Shown here: piece after piece, positions 1-7,305 of the stretch
Layout of the letters: each line of letters begins with the position of its first letter
How positions within the stretch are numbered: position 1 is the first letter of the stretch
Source: Bacteroidaceae bacterium
GTDB lineage: Bacteria > Bacteroidota > Bacteroidia > Bacteroidales > Bacteroidaceae
DNA length: 12,084 bases
Direction: 5' to 3'
Assembly: GCA_017961965.1 (NCBI GenBank)
Contig: JAGCWG010000193.1
Coordinates: 1-12,084, forward strand
Position numbers and translations under genes: made by a program
Notes under the pieces: model-generated
Seen by the model: only the letters and a program-made list of their open reading frames with translations
Told to the model about the DNA's origin: nothing
Databases searched by the model: none

Positions 1-2286
1 CTTGAGGTACTTCTCCATACAGTCAATATCGTAGGTAATCGGCTCAAGTCCGTTCTTACGCTTGATGAATGATGGAATGTAATCCATAGGTCCCGGACGG
101 TAGAGTGCGTTCATCGCAATCAAGTCCTCGAACACGGTCGGTTTGAGTTCCTTGAGGTATTTCTGCATACCAGCCGACTCAAACTGGAACGTACCCACGG
201 TAAGTCCTTTCTGATAGAGTTCGTAGGTCAGTTCATCATCGATAGGAATGTGGTCGAGGTCGATGTCTATACCATGTACAGCCTTGACTATTCTACAACA
301 TTCTTTCTGCTCCGAGAGTGTCTTGAGACCCAAGAAGTCCATCTTGATAAGGCCTGTTGACTCGATGACATGTCCGTCATATTGTGTTACAGCCGTCTTG
401 ATGTCAGGGAAATCTGGGTCGTCTGCCGTTGATACCGGCACATGGTCGGATATCGGGTCACGGCATATAATGAAACCACAAGCATGAATACCAGTACCTC
501 GTACTGTTCCTTCGAGCATCTGTGCATACTTGATGGTGTTACGTTCGTTTTCTTCGAGACTTGTCTCTGCCGCCTTGAGTGAAGGAGTACACTTGATGGC
601 GTTAGGAAGGTTCATCTTCATGCCGTCAGGCAGACGGTCAGGAATGTCCTTACACCATCCGTTGACTATGGCAAGAGGTACCTTCTCCACACGTGCTACG
701 TCCTTTATGGCGTTCTTTGTAGCCATGGTACCATATGTGATAATGTGGGCACAGTTCTCATGACCGTACTTGTCCATTACCCATTGTAGCACCTTACCAC
801 GACCGTCATCATCGAAGTCGGTATCGATATCAGGGAGTGAGATACGGTCAGGGTTAAGGAAACGCTCAAACAGGAGGTCATACTTGAGAGGGTCAATCTT
901 CGTGATACCAAGACAGTAAGCCACAACAGAACCTGCGGCTGAACCACGTCCAGGTCCTACCCACACTCCAAGTTCCTGACGCGCTGAGTTGATGAAGTCG
1001 GACACGATAAGGAAGTAGCCAGGGAATCCCATCGTCTTCATGATGTGAAGCTCAAATCGGATACGGTCTTCCACATTCGATGGTATTCCGTACGTTCCCT
1101 TTATGAGGTCGTTGGCTGTGAGAGGTCTTGATGTGCCTGAACCGTAACGAACCATGGCACCCTCGTAGGCAAGCTTGGCAAGGTAGTCGGCCTCAAACTT
1201 TATTCGGTATATCTTGTCATAGCCACCGAGTTTCTTAATCTTCTTCTGACCTTCTTCCTCGTCCATCTGGTTTTCACCATTCTCATCGCTGGTGAACTCC
1301 TTATATAGGTCTTCCTCTGAATATTTCTTCCTCCATTCTTCTTCCGTACCGAAGTCTTCTGGGATAGGGAAGAACGGCATGATAGGGTCACTCTCAAGGT
1401 TGTATGTCTCTACCTTATCGAGAATCTCCACCGTGTTGCTGAGTGCCTCAGGAACATCGCTGAAGATTTCGTTCATCTCCTCCTTGGTCTTGAACCACTC
1501 CTGCTTGGAGTAGAGCATACGGTTGTCGTCGTTCAGGTCCTGACCTGTCGAAAGGCACAAGAGGTGGTCATGTGCCTCTGCGTGTTCCTGCTCCACAAAG
1601 TGTACGTCGTTGGTACATACGAGTTTGATGCCATATTCCTTGGCAAACTGTATGAGTACCTCGTTAGCTTGTTGCTGAAGTTGGAATGTCTCACGGTTAG
1701 CCCTTTGCATCGGGTCTTTCACCTCGTGACGCTGGAGCTCAAGGTAATAGTCATCGCCAAATATGCTCTTATACCACAACATCGTCTCCTTTGCACCTTC
1801 AATGTCTCCTTTAAGAATCTTAGAAGGCACCTCGCCGGCAATACAAGCAGAACAGCAGATGATGTCCTCGTGATACTTCTCAAGGTCGGCATGGTCGGTA
1901 CGTGGTTTGCCATATAAACCATCGACCCAAGCACGTGACACGAGCTTAATGAGGTTCTTGTAACCGTTCTCGTTCTTGGCAAGGAGGATGAGGTGTGCGC
2001 GCTTGCGGTCAAAATCCTTGTCCTTGTCCTCTTTTCTTCGTGCGGCAACATACACCTCACAACCGAATATAGGCTTGAAAGGCTCAAGTCCTTCTTTCTT
2101 TCTGCCCTTGTTGACCTTGTTGCAATAGTCAAACAAGTCTTTCACACCAAACATGTTACCATGGTCGGTGATAGCAACGCCTTTCATTCCGTTCTTGATA
2201 GCCTTGTCAACTATTCCTGGGACAGTTGACATACCATCCAGAATGGAGTATTGAGTATGTACATGTAAGTGTATGAAGTCTTCCAT
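1..2286 (-). CDS. dnaE: DNA polymerase III alpha subunit, N-terminal 762 codons (3' end outside window)
   Basis: This is the replicative DNA polymerase catalytic subunit, which acts at the replication fork. All 762 codons from the ATG at 2284-2286 to the left edge read without a stop. The N-terminal PHP domain has LHVHT (H8, H10) and TDHGNMFG (D41, H42). H8 is a metal-ligand type residue that, from memory, is Arg in E. coli DnaE, so this PHP domain may still bind metal; that is inference. The polymerase core has GPGRGSAAGS (444-453), PDIDTDF with catalytic Asp488 and Asp490, KMDFLGLKTL with the third Asp650, and YRPGPMDYIP (729-738). An acidic and lysine-rich stretch lies at about residues 310-350. 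DnaE is usually about 1,100-1,250 residues, so roughly the last third (fingers end, beta-binding and OB regions) lies beyond base 1. It is transcribed leftward, divergent from rpoN, with a promoter match just upstream. Identity is very secure. Confidence 0.98.
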   Translation of the reverse strand, partial: MEDFIHLHVHTQYSILDGMSTVPGIVDKAIKNGMKGVAITDHGNMFGVKDLFDYCNKVNKGRKKEGLEPFKPIFGCEVYVAARRKEDKDKDFDRKRAHLILLAKNENGYKNLIKLVSRAWVDGLYGKPRTDHADLEKYHEDIICCSACIAGEVPSKILKGDIEGAKETMLWYKSIFGDDYYLELQRHEVKDPMQRANRETFQLQQQANEVLIQFAKEYGIKLVCTNDVHFVEQEHAEAHDHLLCLSTGQDLNDDNRMLYSKQEWFKTKEEMNEIFSDVPEALSNTVEILDKVETYNLESDPIMPFFPIPEDFGTEEEWRKKYSEEDLYKEFTSDENGENQMDEEEGQKKIKKLGGYDKIYRIKFEADYLAKLAYEGAMVRYGSGTSRPLTANDLIKGTYGIPSNVEDRIRFELHIMKTMGFPGYFLIVSDFINSARQELGVWVGPGRGSAAGSVVAYCLGITKIDPLKYDLLFERFLNPDRISLPDIDTDFDDDGRGKVLQWVMDKYGHENCAHIITYGTMATKNAIKDVARVEKVPLAIVNGWCKDIPDRLPDGMKMNLPNAIKCTPSLKAAETSLEENERNTIKYAQMLEGTVRGTGIHACGFIICRDPISDHVPVSTADDPDFPDIKTAVTQYDGHVIESTGLIKMDFLGLKTLSEQKECCRIVKAVHGIDIDLDHIPIDDELTYELYQKGLTVGTFQFESAGMQKYLKELKPTVFEDLIAMNALYRPGPMDYIPSFIKRKNGLEPITYDIDCMEKYLK

Positions 2287-2309
2287 CAAAGAAAAATTGT
2301 TTTGTGGAG

Positions 2310-2338
2310 CAAAATTAGTAAATATTTTGTAAAATCAA
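2310..2338 (-). promoter_or_regulatory. Predicted dnaE promoter (Bacteroidota type)
   Basis: Read on the minus strand, TTG (2338-2336) is followed after 18 bases by TAATTTTG (2317-2310), an exact match to the Bacteroidota -7 element TAnnTTTG. Transcription would begin near 2305, giving a leader of about 18 bases before the dnaE ATG. The match is by motif only, and the region is AT-rich, so a chance match is possible. Confidence 0.6.
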
Positions 2339-2360
2339 TGAATGTTTTTCTATATCTTTG
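2326..2360 (+). promoter_or_regulatory. Possible rpoN promoter with long leader
   Basis: TATCTTTG at 2353-2360 matches the TAnnTTTG -7 element exactly. The nearest upstream TTTG (2326-2329) is 23 bases away, longer than the usual 19-21. If used, transcription would start near 2365 and rpoN would have a leader of about 330 bases carrying all the repeats and hairpins in this gap. A nearer, undetected promoter is an alternative. Confidence 0.35.
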
Positions 2361-2393
2361 CGTAAAAATTCGACTTACGCATTATGACGTAAG
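2360..2393 (+). other. Overlapping alternative hairpins (three TTACG/CGTAA elements)
   Basis: GCGTAA (2360-2365), TTACGC (2375-2380) and CGTAAG (2388-2393) lie in series. The middle element can pair with the first (6 bp, 9-base loop) or, as CTTACG (2374-2379), with the third (6 bp, 8-base loop), but not both. The cluster lies at or just after the candidate rpoN transcription start. The stems are short and function is unproven. Confidence 0.35.
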
Positions 2394-2433
2394 AATTGTG
2401 CGAGCAAAAAGTGTTTTCGGAACAGTCGGGAGC

Positions 2434-2477
2434 AAGTACTGACTAAGTACTGACTCATATGAGACTAAGTACTGACT
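2434..2477. repeat. 11-bp tandem array, 4 units (consensus AAGTACTGACT)
   Basis: There are four 11-base units. Units 1, 2 and 4 are identical (AAGTACTGACT); unit 3 is CATATGAGACT, so a 10-base palindrome CTCATATGAG spans the junction of units 2 and 3. A closely similar four-unit array, with the same unit order and a matching odd third unit, lies before cysS at 11273-11316. A two-unit variant lies after purE at 5456-5477. Within the 407-base dnaE-rpoN gap this array sits between the small hairpins and the heptamer repeats. Confidence 0.85.
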
Positions 2478-2481
2478 CTGA

Positions 2482-2499
2482 CCTGTATTTTCATACAGG
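2482..2499. other. Perfect 7-bp hairpin with tetraloop
   Basis: CCTGTAT and ATACAGG form an exact inverted repeat around the loop TTTC, immediately after the 11-mer array. There is no T-run behind it, so it does not look like a standard intrinsic terminator. In an rpoN leader transcript it would be a stable small stem. Confidence 0.5.
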
Positions 2500-2500
2500 A

Positions 2501-2612
2501 GTTGACAGTTAAAAGTTAACAATTAAAAGTTGAGTTGAGAAGTTGAAAATTCCTGTGCAACACAGCATACGGGTAATCTTTAATTTTTAACTTTTAACTT
2601 TTAATTTTTAAC
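2501..2612. repeat. Inverted pair of heptamer arrays (consensus GTTAAAA)
   Basis: The left arm (2501-2535) has five 7-base units close to GTTAAAA. The right arm (2578-2612) has five units of the same consensus on the opposite strand: GTTAAAA or ATTAAAA, with the last ending in G. The arms face each other across about 42 bases that hold a small perfect hairpin, CTGTG-CAA-CACAG (2553-2565). The whole block ends 81 bases before the rpoN start. The arms could fold into an imperfect AT-rich stem. From 2613 to 2693 I see only an A-rich leader. Confidence 0.8.
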
Positions 2613-2693
2613 TCTTTCGACACGAAGCATGAGTGGAGAAAGTTGGCATAAAGCAAGCATAAAGAAAAGATAAAAACAGATTACAGTTACAAT

Positions 2694-4202
2694 ATGGGTA
2701 TTTCACAAGGATTAGCATTAGAACAGAAGCAGAAGATGCTCCAGCGTCTTTCGCCACAGCAGTTGCTGTTGGTGAACCTTTACGAGATGCCCGTAACCGA
2801 GTTGGCTGAAGAGGTCAAGAATAAGATTTACGATAACGAGGCTCTTGAGGAAGGTACGGCTGGTCGTTCTTCGGATGTAGGAACGGATGCTGACTTTGAG
2901 TCGGAGGATAATAATACAGAAGTTGATGAGTATGTTGCCCCTGAGACCTATGACACGGGCATCCTTGGTGACTCTGAGGATGACGGAGGTGCGAGAGGCT
3001 CTGGCGGTTATGATGACAAGTCGCAGGAAATGCCAATAGGTCAGACAGTAACTTTCATCGATGACCTATGGTCGCAGGTGGTGAACTATGAGCTTACGGA
3101 ACAGCAGTTTGCCATCATGGAGTTTCTGATTGGCTCTCTTGATGATAACGGTTATCTATCCTCCTCAACTTATGACCTCGTAGATGACCTCATGTTCAGC
3201 CAGAACATATACGTGACGGAGGAAGAAGTGGACGAAGTCATCAAGATACTCCAGCAGTTCGACCCTCCAGGCATCGGAGCACGCGACACGCGTGAGTGCC
3301 TGCTCATTCAGATGGACAGGATTCTTGATGACGGCAACAGCCATAAGTTTGAGAAACTTGAACTCGTACAGGATGCAAGAGATATGGTGGATAAGTACTA
3401 TACGCTCTTCATCAACAATAATAAGGATAAACTGATACAGGTCACGGGTTATAGTGCCCTTCATCTTGAGGATGTGTTCGAAGTGATACGCAAGCTCAAT
3501 CCTTATCCGGGACTTGCTCTGTGTGAATCCGTTTCGGAGGCATCACAGATGGTCACTCCAGACTTTGTCATAGTGACTGACCAAGACGGTAACATCAACC
3601 TTACACTCAATGGTGGTTATATGCCGAGCTTCCACCTCAGCCGTGACTATCTTGATATGGTGAAGATGTCGGAACAGGCATCCTCACGTATGAGCCGACA
3701 CGACAAGGCACGTTTTGAATACATGAGGTCGAAGGTAGATGATGCAAGGATGTTCATAGAGGCAATGCACATGCGTCAGCATAATCTGGAAAGGGTCATG
3801 CGTACCATCATCGACTTTCAACGTAAGTTTTTCGTAACCCAGAACGAACGTGACCTCAACAACCTCATCCTTGGCGATGTCGCCTCAAAGACAGGACTTG
3901 ACGTATCTACCGTTTCACGAATATGCCGAAGCAAGTATGCTCTTGTGGATGGCAATCTCTATAAGCTCTCTCAGTTCTTCAAACGTGTCAGTACCAATGC
4001 AGAAGGCAAGGAGATTGACCAGAACGATATGGAGACGGCTTTGCGTGACATCGTGAACGGTGAAGATAAACAGAATCCATATTCAGACGAGGTGCTTGCC
4101 GAACTGCTTGCCAAGAAGAGTGGTGTCAAGGTGAGTCGTCGAACAGTAAATGTATATAGAAAAAAATTAGGAATTCCATCTTCCACAAATAGAAAATACT
4201 GA
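2694..4202 (+). CDS. rpoN: RNA polymerase sigma-54 factor RpoN
   Basis: This 502-residue sigma-54 factor directs RNA polymerase to -24/-12 promoters that need an ATP-driven enhancer-binding activator. Region I (about 5-52) is the Gln/Leu-rich activator-responsive part. An acidic, Gly/Ser-rich linker (about 53-110) corresponds to region II. The core-binding part includes LQQFDPPGIGARDTRECLL (186-204). A helix-turn-helix like DVSTVSRICRSKY lies at 403-415. The C-terminal RpoN box, SRRTVNVYRK (481-490), matches the canonical ARRTVAKYRE. Length and domain order are normal. The start is supported by region I beginning right after it and by the A-rich leader. The stop TGA (4200-4202) shares its A with the ATG of the next gene (TGATG), suggesting translational coupling. 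The upstream gap is unusually repeat-rich. Confidence 0.97.
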   Translation: MGISQGLALEQKQKMLQRLSPQQLLLVNLYEMPVTELAEEVKNKIYDNEALEEGTAGRSSDVGTDADFESEDNNTEVDEYVAPETYDTGILGDSEDDGGARGSGGYDDKSQEMPIGQTVTFIDDLWSQVVNYELTEQQFAIMEFLIGSLDDNGYLSSSTYDLVDDLMFSQNIYVTEEEVDEVIKILQQFDPPGIGARDTRECLLIQMDRILDDGNSHKFEKLELVQDARDMVDKYYTLFINNNKDKLIQVTGYSALHLEDVFEVIRKLNPYPGLALCESVSEASQMVTPDFVIVTDQDGNINLTLNGGYMPSFHLSRDYLDMVKMSEQASSRMSRHDKARFEYMRSKVDDARMFIEAMHMRQHNLERVMRTIIDFQRKFFVTQNERDLNNLILGDVASKTGLDVSTVSRICRSKYALVDGNLYKLSQFFKRVSTNAEGKEIDQNDMETALRDIVNGEDKQNPYSDEVLAELLAKKSGVKVSRRTVNVYRKKLGIPSSTNRKY

Positions 4203-4834
4203 TGAACGAAAAGAAACTGATGCGGATGGCTAAGTTCCTGTCCGTTGTCCTTTCTCCCTTTTATGCTCCGTTATGGATTATACTCGGCTTGTTCTCCTTT
4301 AGTTATCTGCGGATGCTTCCGCTCGGCTACAAGGCGTTTATGCTGGGAATGATCTATATCTTTACCGTCCTTATCCCTCGAACGGGAATAAACATATTCC
4401 GTGTCTTTAACAAGTGGACACATTGGCAGTTGAGCCTAAGGGAACATCGCCACTTGCCATACATACTGACGGTAATCAGTTACACAACCTGTCTTGTGCT
4501 GATGACTCACATTAAGGCAGCCATGTTCTTCAAGGGTATCGTGATTGCCGCTCTTGTGACGCAATTGATTTGTGTCGTGATAAACGCTTGGTGGAAGATA
4601 AGCACCCACATGGTAGGTATGGGAGGACTGGTAGGCGCACTCATAGCGTTCAGTTATCTCTTCTATTTTAATCCTGCCATTCCTGTGTGTATTCTCATTC
4701 TCCTGTCGGGCGCACTCGGCACGAGCCGTATCATCCTGCGTCAGCATACCGTTGCACAGGTATTCGTGGGGTTTGCTGTCGGCTTTGCCTGCACGATGTT
4801 CTTCATCCTGTACAACTGGTTCGTAGATTTTTAA
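4202..4834 (+). CDS. PAP2-like integral membrane phosphatase family protein
   Basis: This 210-residue protein has about six hydrophobic segments (roughly 12-34, 42-58, 86-101, 108-127, 138-170, 186-205). It carries a divergent PAP2 (type 2 phosphatidic acid phosphatase) signature: LREHRHLPY (79-87), KISTH (132-136, candidate motif-2 His136), and SR-x5-H-x3-Q (S175, R176, H182, Q186). In canonical PAP2 enzymes the last position is Asp and the first motif is K-x6-RP. The Gln at 186 resembles, from memory, the HTxxQVxxG pattern of dolichyl-diphosphatase-like members, so activity on a polyprenyl or lipid phosphate at the membrane is plausible but unproven. It starts inside the rpoN stop codon, so it is probably co-translated with rpoN. 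A non-catalytic membrane protein is the alternative. Confidence 0.75.
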   Translation: MNEKKLMRMAKFLSVVLSPFYAPLWIILGLFSFSYLRMLPLGYKAFMLGMIYIFTVLIPRTGINIFRVFNKWTHWQLSLREHRHLPYILTVISYTTCLVLMTHIKAAMFFKGIVIAALVTQLICVVINAWWKISTHMVGMGGLVGALIAFSYLFYFNPAIPVCILILLSGALGTSRIILRQHTVAQVFVGFAVGFACTMFFILYNWFVDF

Positions 4835-4861
4835 CTCAACGCGCGTTCGTATTCGAGAACA

Positions 4862-4941
4862 AAAAGCTTACGAACTCAAGAACGTAAGAACTTAAAAACT
4901 CAAAAACTCACAAACTCACAAACTTACAAACTCAAAAACTT
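4862..4941. repeat. Octamer tandem array, 10 units (consensus AAAAACTC), directly before purE
   Basis: Ten contiguous 8-base units fit the pattern A-M-R-A-A-C/G-Y-Y. They include two adjacent exact AAAAACTC units (4894-4909) and ACAAACTC/ACAAACTT variants; the first few units are the most diverged. The array ends 6 bases before the purE ATG (4948), so it forms the A-rich leader that replaces a Shine-Dalgarno in Bacteroidota. GTTCGTA (4845-4851) can pair with TACGAAC (4869-4875) at its left edge. Unit-number change by slippage would alter leader length without touching the protein. Confidence 0.85.
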
Positions 4942-4947
4942 AAACAT

Positions 4948-5457
4948 ATGACGCCAATTGTTTCAATCATTATGGGCAGCACATCTGACCTTCCAGTAAT
5001 GGAGAAGGCTGCCAAGTTCTTTGATGAGATGCAGATTCCTTTTGAGATAAATGCTCTTAGTGCTCACCGTACACCAGATGCCGTTGAGGCTTTTGCCAAG
5101 GGTGCAAAGGAACGTGGCATAAAGGTCATCATAGCAGGTGCAGGTATGGCTGCTGCACTCCCAGGAGTAATTGCAGCAAGCACAACTCTTCCTGTTATCG
5201 GAGTACCTGTAAAGGGTTCTGTACTCGATGGAGTGGATGCTGTCTATTCCATGCTCCAGATGCCTCCAGGCATTCCTGTAGCAACTGTGGCAATCAATGG
5301 CGCACTCAACGCGGGAATCCTTGCTGTACAGATGCTTGCACTCTCAGATGAGGCTCTTGCCGAGAAGTTTGCTCAGTACAAGAACGGTCTTCGTAAGAAG
5401 ATTGAGAAAGCGAACGAGGAGCTTAAGGAAGTCAAGTTTGAGTATAAATGTAATTAA
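4948..5457 (+). CDS. purE: N5-carboxyaminoimidazole ribonucleotide mutase (PurE)
   Basis: PurE catalyses the carboxylate transfer that yields 4-carboxyaminoimidazole ribonucleotide in de novo purine synthesis, in the cytoplasm. The 169-residue length is normal for a stand-alone PurE. Visible motifs are the nucleotide-binding MGSTSD (9-14), LSAHRTP (37-43) with the catalytic His40 (His45 in E. coli numbering), the glycine/alanine loop AGAGMAAALPG (63-73), and MPPGIPV (105-111). E. coli has GGAAHLPG where this protein has GMAAALPG; the general pattern still favours the class I mutase over the class II AIR carboxylase. No purK is adjacent in the window. It lies 113 bases after the PAP2-like gene with no clear promoter between, so read-through from rpoN is possible. 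Confidence 0.95.
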   Translation: MTPIVSIIMGSTSDLPVMEKAAKFFDEMQIPFEINALSAHRTPDAVEAFAKGAKERGIKVIIAGAGMAAALPGVIAASTTLPVIGVPVKGSVLDGVDAVYSMLQMPPGIPVATVAINGALNAGILAVQMLALSDEALAEKFAQYKNGLRKKIEKANEELKEVKFEYKCN

Positions 5458-5477
5458 TAACTGACTAATAACTGACC
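5456..5477. repeat. 11-bp tandem pair at the purE stop (AATAACTGACT, AATAACTGACC)
   Basis: Two 11-base units begin within the purE stop codon (5455-5457) and run into the REPIN-like element. They share ACTGAC and the 11-base period with the arrays at 2434-2477 and 11273-11316, so they look like a diverged member of the same family. Confidence 0.6.
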
Positions 5478-5579
5478 CACCCCAGCCCTCCCTACAGGGA
5501 GGGAGCAGGATTGCTTGTTCGCTGCTTTTTGCATTCGTGGTAACTCAGTTCCCTCCCTGTAGGGAGGGGTAGGGTGGGT
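5475..5579. repeat. REPIN-like nested inverted repeat between purE and ispG
   Basis: Two 30-base arms, 5475-5504 and 5550-5579, are inverted copies matching at 27 of 30 positions across a 45-base spacer. Each arm contains its own palindrome, CCCTCCCTACAGGGAGGG (5486-5503) or its GT-centred counterpart (5551-5568). The arms are much more GC-rich than the surrounding intergenic DNA. CTGAC occurs at both edges (5472-5476 and 5579-5583, overlapping the arm ends on the left), which could be a target duplication or chance. The form matches REP/REPIN or short MITE elements. The stem-loops could also act as the purE terminator or stabilise the 3' end of its transcript. Confidence 0.8.
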
Positions 5580-5595
5580 CTGACACTTTAATATA

Positions 5596-7302
5596 ATGAT
5601 TGATTTATTCAACTATTCACGTCGTTGGAGTTCAGAGGTTAATGTCGGCGGTGTACTCATGGGTAGCGTATGGCCAATCCGTGTACAGTCAATGGCAAAT
5701 ACCTCAACAATGGACACAGAAGGCTCTGTGGCTCAGGCTAAGCGTATTGTTGATGCTGGTGGCGAGATTGTACGTTTCACCACTCAGGGCAAGCGCGAGG
5801 CTCTGAACATGAAGAATATCAATGCAGGACTTCGACAGCAAGGGTATAACGTGCCACTTGTGGCAGACGTACACTTCAATGCTGCCGTGGCTGATGTTGC
5901 TGCCACGATATGCGAGAAGGTGCGTATCAATCCGGGTAACTATGTTGACCCTGCACGCACATTCAAGAGCCTTGAATATACAGACGAGGAATATGCTGCC
6001 GAGATAAAGAAGATAGAGGACAAGTTCGTACCTTTCCTCAATATATGTAAGGAACATCATACAGCCATCCGTATCGGAGTGAACCACGGAAGTCTCTCTG
6101 ACCGTATCATGAGCCGTTATGGCGACACTCCTGAAGGTATGGTGGAGTCATGTATGGAGTTCCTCCGTATCTGTGTACGTGAGCAGTTTAAGGATGTTGT
6201 CATCTCCATCAAGGCAAGTAATACGGTTGTCATGGTTCGTACCGTACGACTTCTCGTTACTACTATGGATAAGGAAGGCATGGCTTTCCCACTTCATCTT
6301 GGCGTGACGGAAGCAGGTGATGGTGAGGACGGACGTATCAAGAGTGCCGTGGGTATAGGTGCTCTCCTCTCAGATGGTATTGGCGATACTGTACGTGTTT
6401 CACTCTCTGAGGCACCTGAGAACGAGATTCCTGTTGCACGCAAACTTGTTGACTATGCCATCAACTCACGTAAGGATGCAGAACTCCCTATCGAGGAGTT
6501 TATCCTTCCTGACGAGTATAAGTGGCTTCGTCCGGAGAAGCGTAAGACAGTTCCTGTCACAATCCCGGGGCTTAAAGAGGCGAACGGTGAAGAAGTCAAG
6601 GCTATTGGTGGCGACAATGTGGCTGTGGTACTCAATGAAGTACCTATACGCAATACCGTTGTCCTCAATCCTTACCGTCTCAATGCCGAGAATGTTAAGT
6701 TCCTCAAGAATCATCCAGAGGTACTCATCGTGAGTCTTCCACAGTCACCAAACAAGCTTGGTGAACATCGTGCACTCGCTTTCCAACTCATGAACCTCGG
6801 TGTGAAGAACCCTATGCTCATCTGCCAGACATATCAGGAGGACAACATAGAAGACCTCCAACTTAAGTCAGCACTTGACTCAGGAGTCCTCTTTATTGAC
6901 GGTCTTGCAGATGGTATTATCCTCCTCAATGCCTCCTCAATGATTCCTCAACAGCAGATTACAGATACAGCTTACGGCATACTTCAGGCATCACGCACAC
7001 GCTTCACCAAGACAGAGTACATTTCTTGTCCTGGATGTGGACGTACACTCTACAACCTTGAGGAGACAATCAAGAAGATTAAGGCTGCAACAAGTCATCT
7101 TAAAGGACTCAAGATTGGTATCATGGGATGTATTGTCAACGGTCCTGGTGAGATGGCAGATGCTGACTACGGTTATGTAGGTGCTGGAGTAGGCAAGGTA
7201 AGCCTCTACAAGAAGAAGGAATGTATCGAGAAGAATATCCCAGAGGCAGAAGCCGTTGAGCGTCTCATTAAGTTTATCGAACAAGATCAGAAAGGAGCAT
7301 AA
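5596..7302 (+). CDS. ispG: 4-hydroxy-3-methylbut-2-en-1-yl diphosphate synthase (IspG/GcpE), long form
   Basis: IspG reductively converts methylerythritol cyclodiphosphate to HMBPP, the penultimate step of the MEP isoprenoid pathway, using a [4Fe-4S] cluster. The N-terminal TIM-barrel part has VWPIRVQSMANTSTMDT (25-41), VADVHFN (89-95) and GVNHGSL (161-167). The C-terminal part holds the cluster ligands Cys478 and Cys481 (CPGCGRT), Cys512 (MGCIVNGPGE) and the conserved Glu519; the 512-to-519 spacing equals that of E. coli Cys305 and Glu312. At 568 residues it is about 200 longer than E. coli IspG. The extra stretch between barrel and cluster domain is the insert known from plant, chlamydial and Bacteroidota enzymes. 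It starts 16 bases after the REPIN-like element, with no TAnnTTTG element seen, and is followed 3 bases later by the flavin-reductase gene. Confidence 0.97.
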   Translation: MIDLFNYSRRWSSEVNVGGVLMGSVWPIRVQSMANTSTMDTEGSVAQAKRIVDAGGEIVRFTTQGKREALNMKNINAGLRQQGYNVPLVADVHFNAAVADVAATICEKVRINPGNYVDPARTFKSLEYTDEEYAAEIKKIEDKFVPFLNICKEHHTAIRIGVNHGSLSDRIMSRYGDTPEGMVESCMEFLRICVREQFKDVVISIKASNTVVMVRTVRLLVTTMDKEGMAFPLHLGVTEAGDGEDGRIKSAVGIGALLSDGIGDTVRVSLSEAPENEIPVARKLVDYAINSRKDAELPIEEFILPDEYKWLRPEKRKTVPVTIPGLKEANGEEVKAIGGDNVAVVLNEVPIRNTVVLNPYRLNAENVKFLKNHPEVLIVSLPQSPNKLGEHRALAFQLMNLGVKNPMLICQTYQEDNIEDLQLKSALDSGVLFIDGLADGIILLNASSMIPQQQITDTAYGILQASRTRFTKTEYISCPGCGRTLYNLEETIKKIKAATSHLKGLKIGIMGCIVNGPGEMADADYGYVGAGVGKVSLYKKKECIEKNIPEAEAVERLIKFIEQDQKGA

Positions 7303-7305
7303 CGT

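Noticed and set aside
1719..2132. Long open frame in another frame inside dnaE
   Set aside because: It is a shadow of the dnaE reading frame; composition is Arg/Thr/Ser-rich without domain features.
1..2286. dnaE as a broken gene
   Set aside because: The whole frame was read codon by codon from the ATG to the edge with no stop, and all polymerase motifs are intact; it is only cut by the window.
2434..2477. CRISPR array
   Set aside because: The 11-base units are directly adjacent with no spacers, and no cas genes are present.
5472..5583. 5-bp target-site duplication CTGAC around the REPIN-like element
   Set aside because: The left copy overlaps the arm and also belongs to the 11-mer repeat (ACTGAC), so it cannot be separated from chance.
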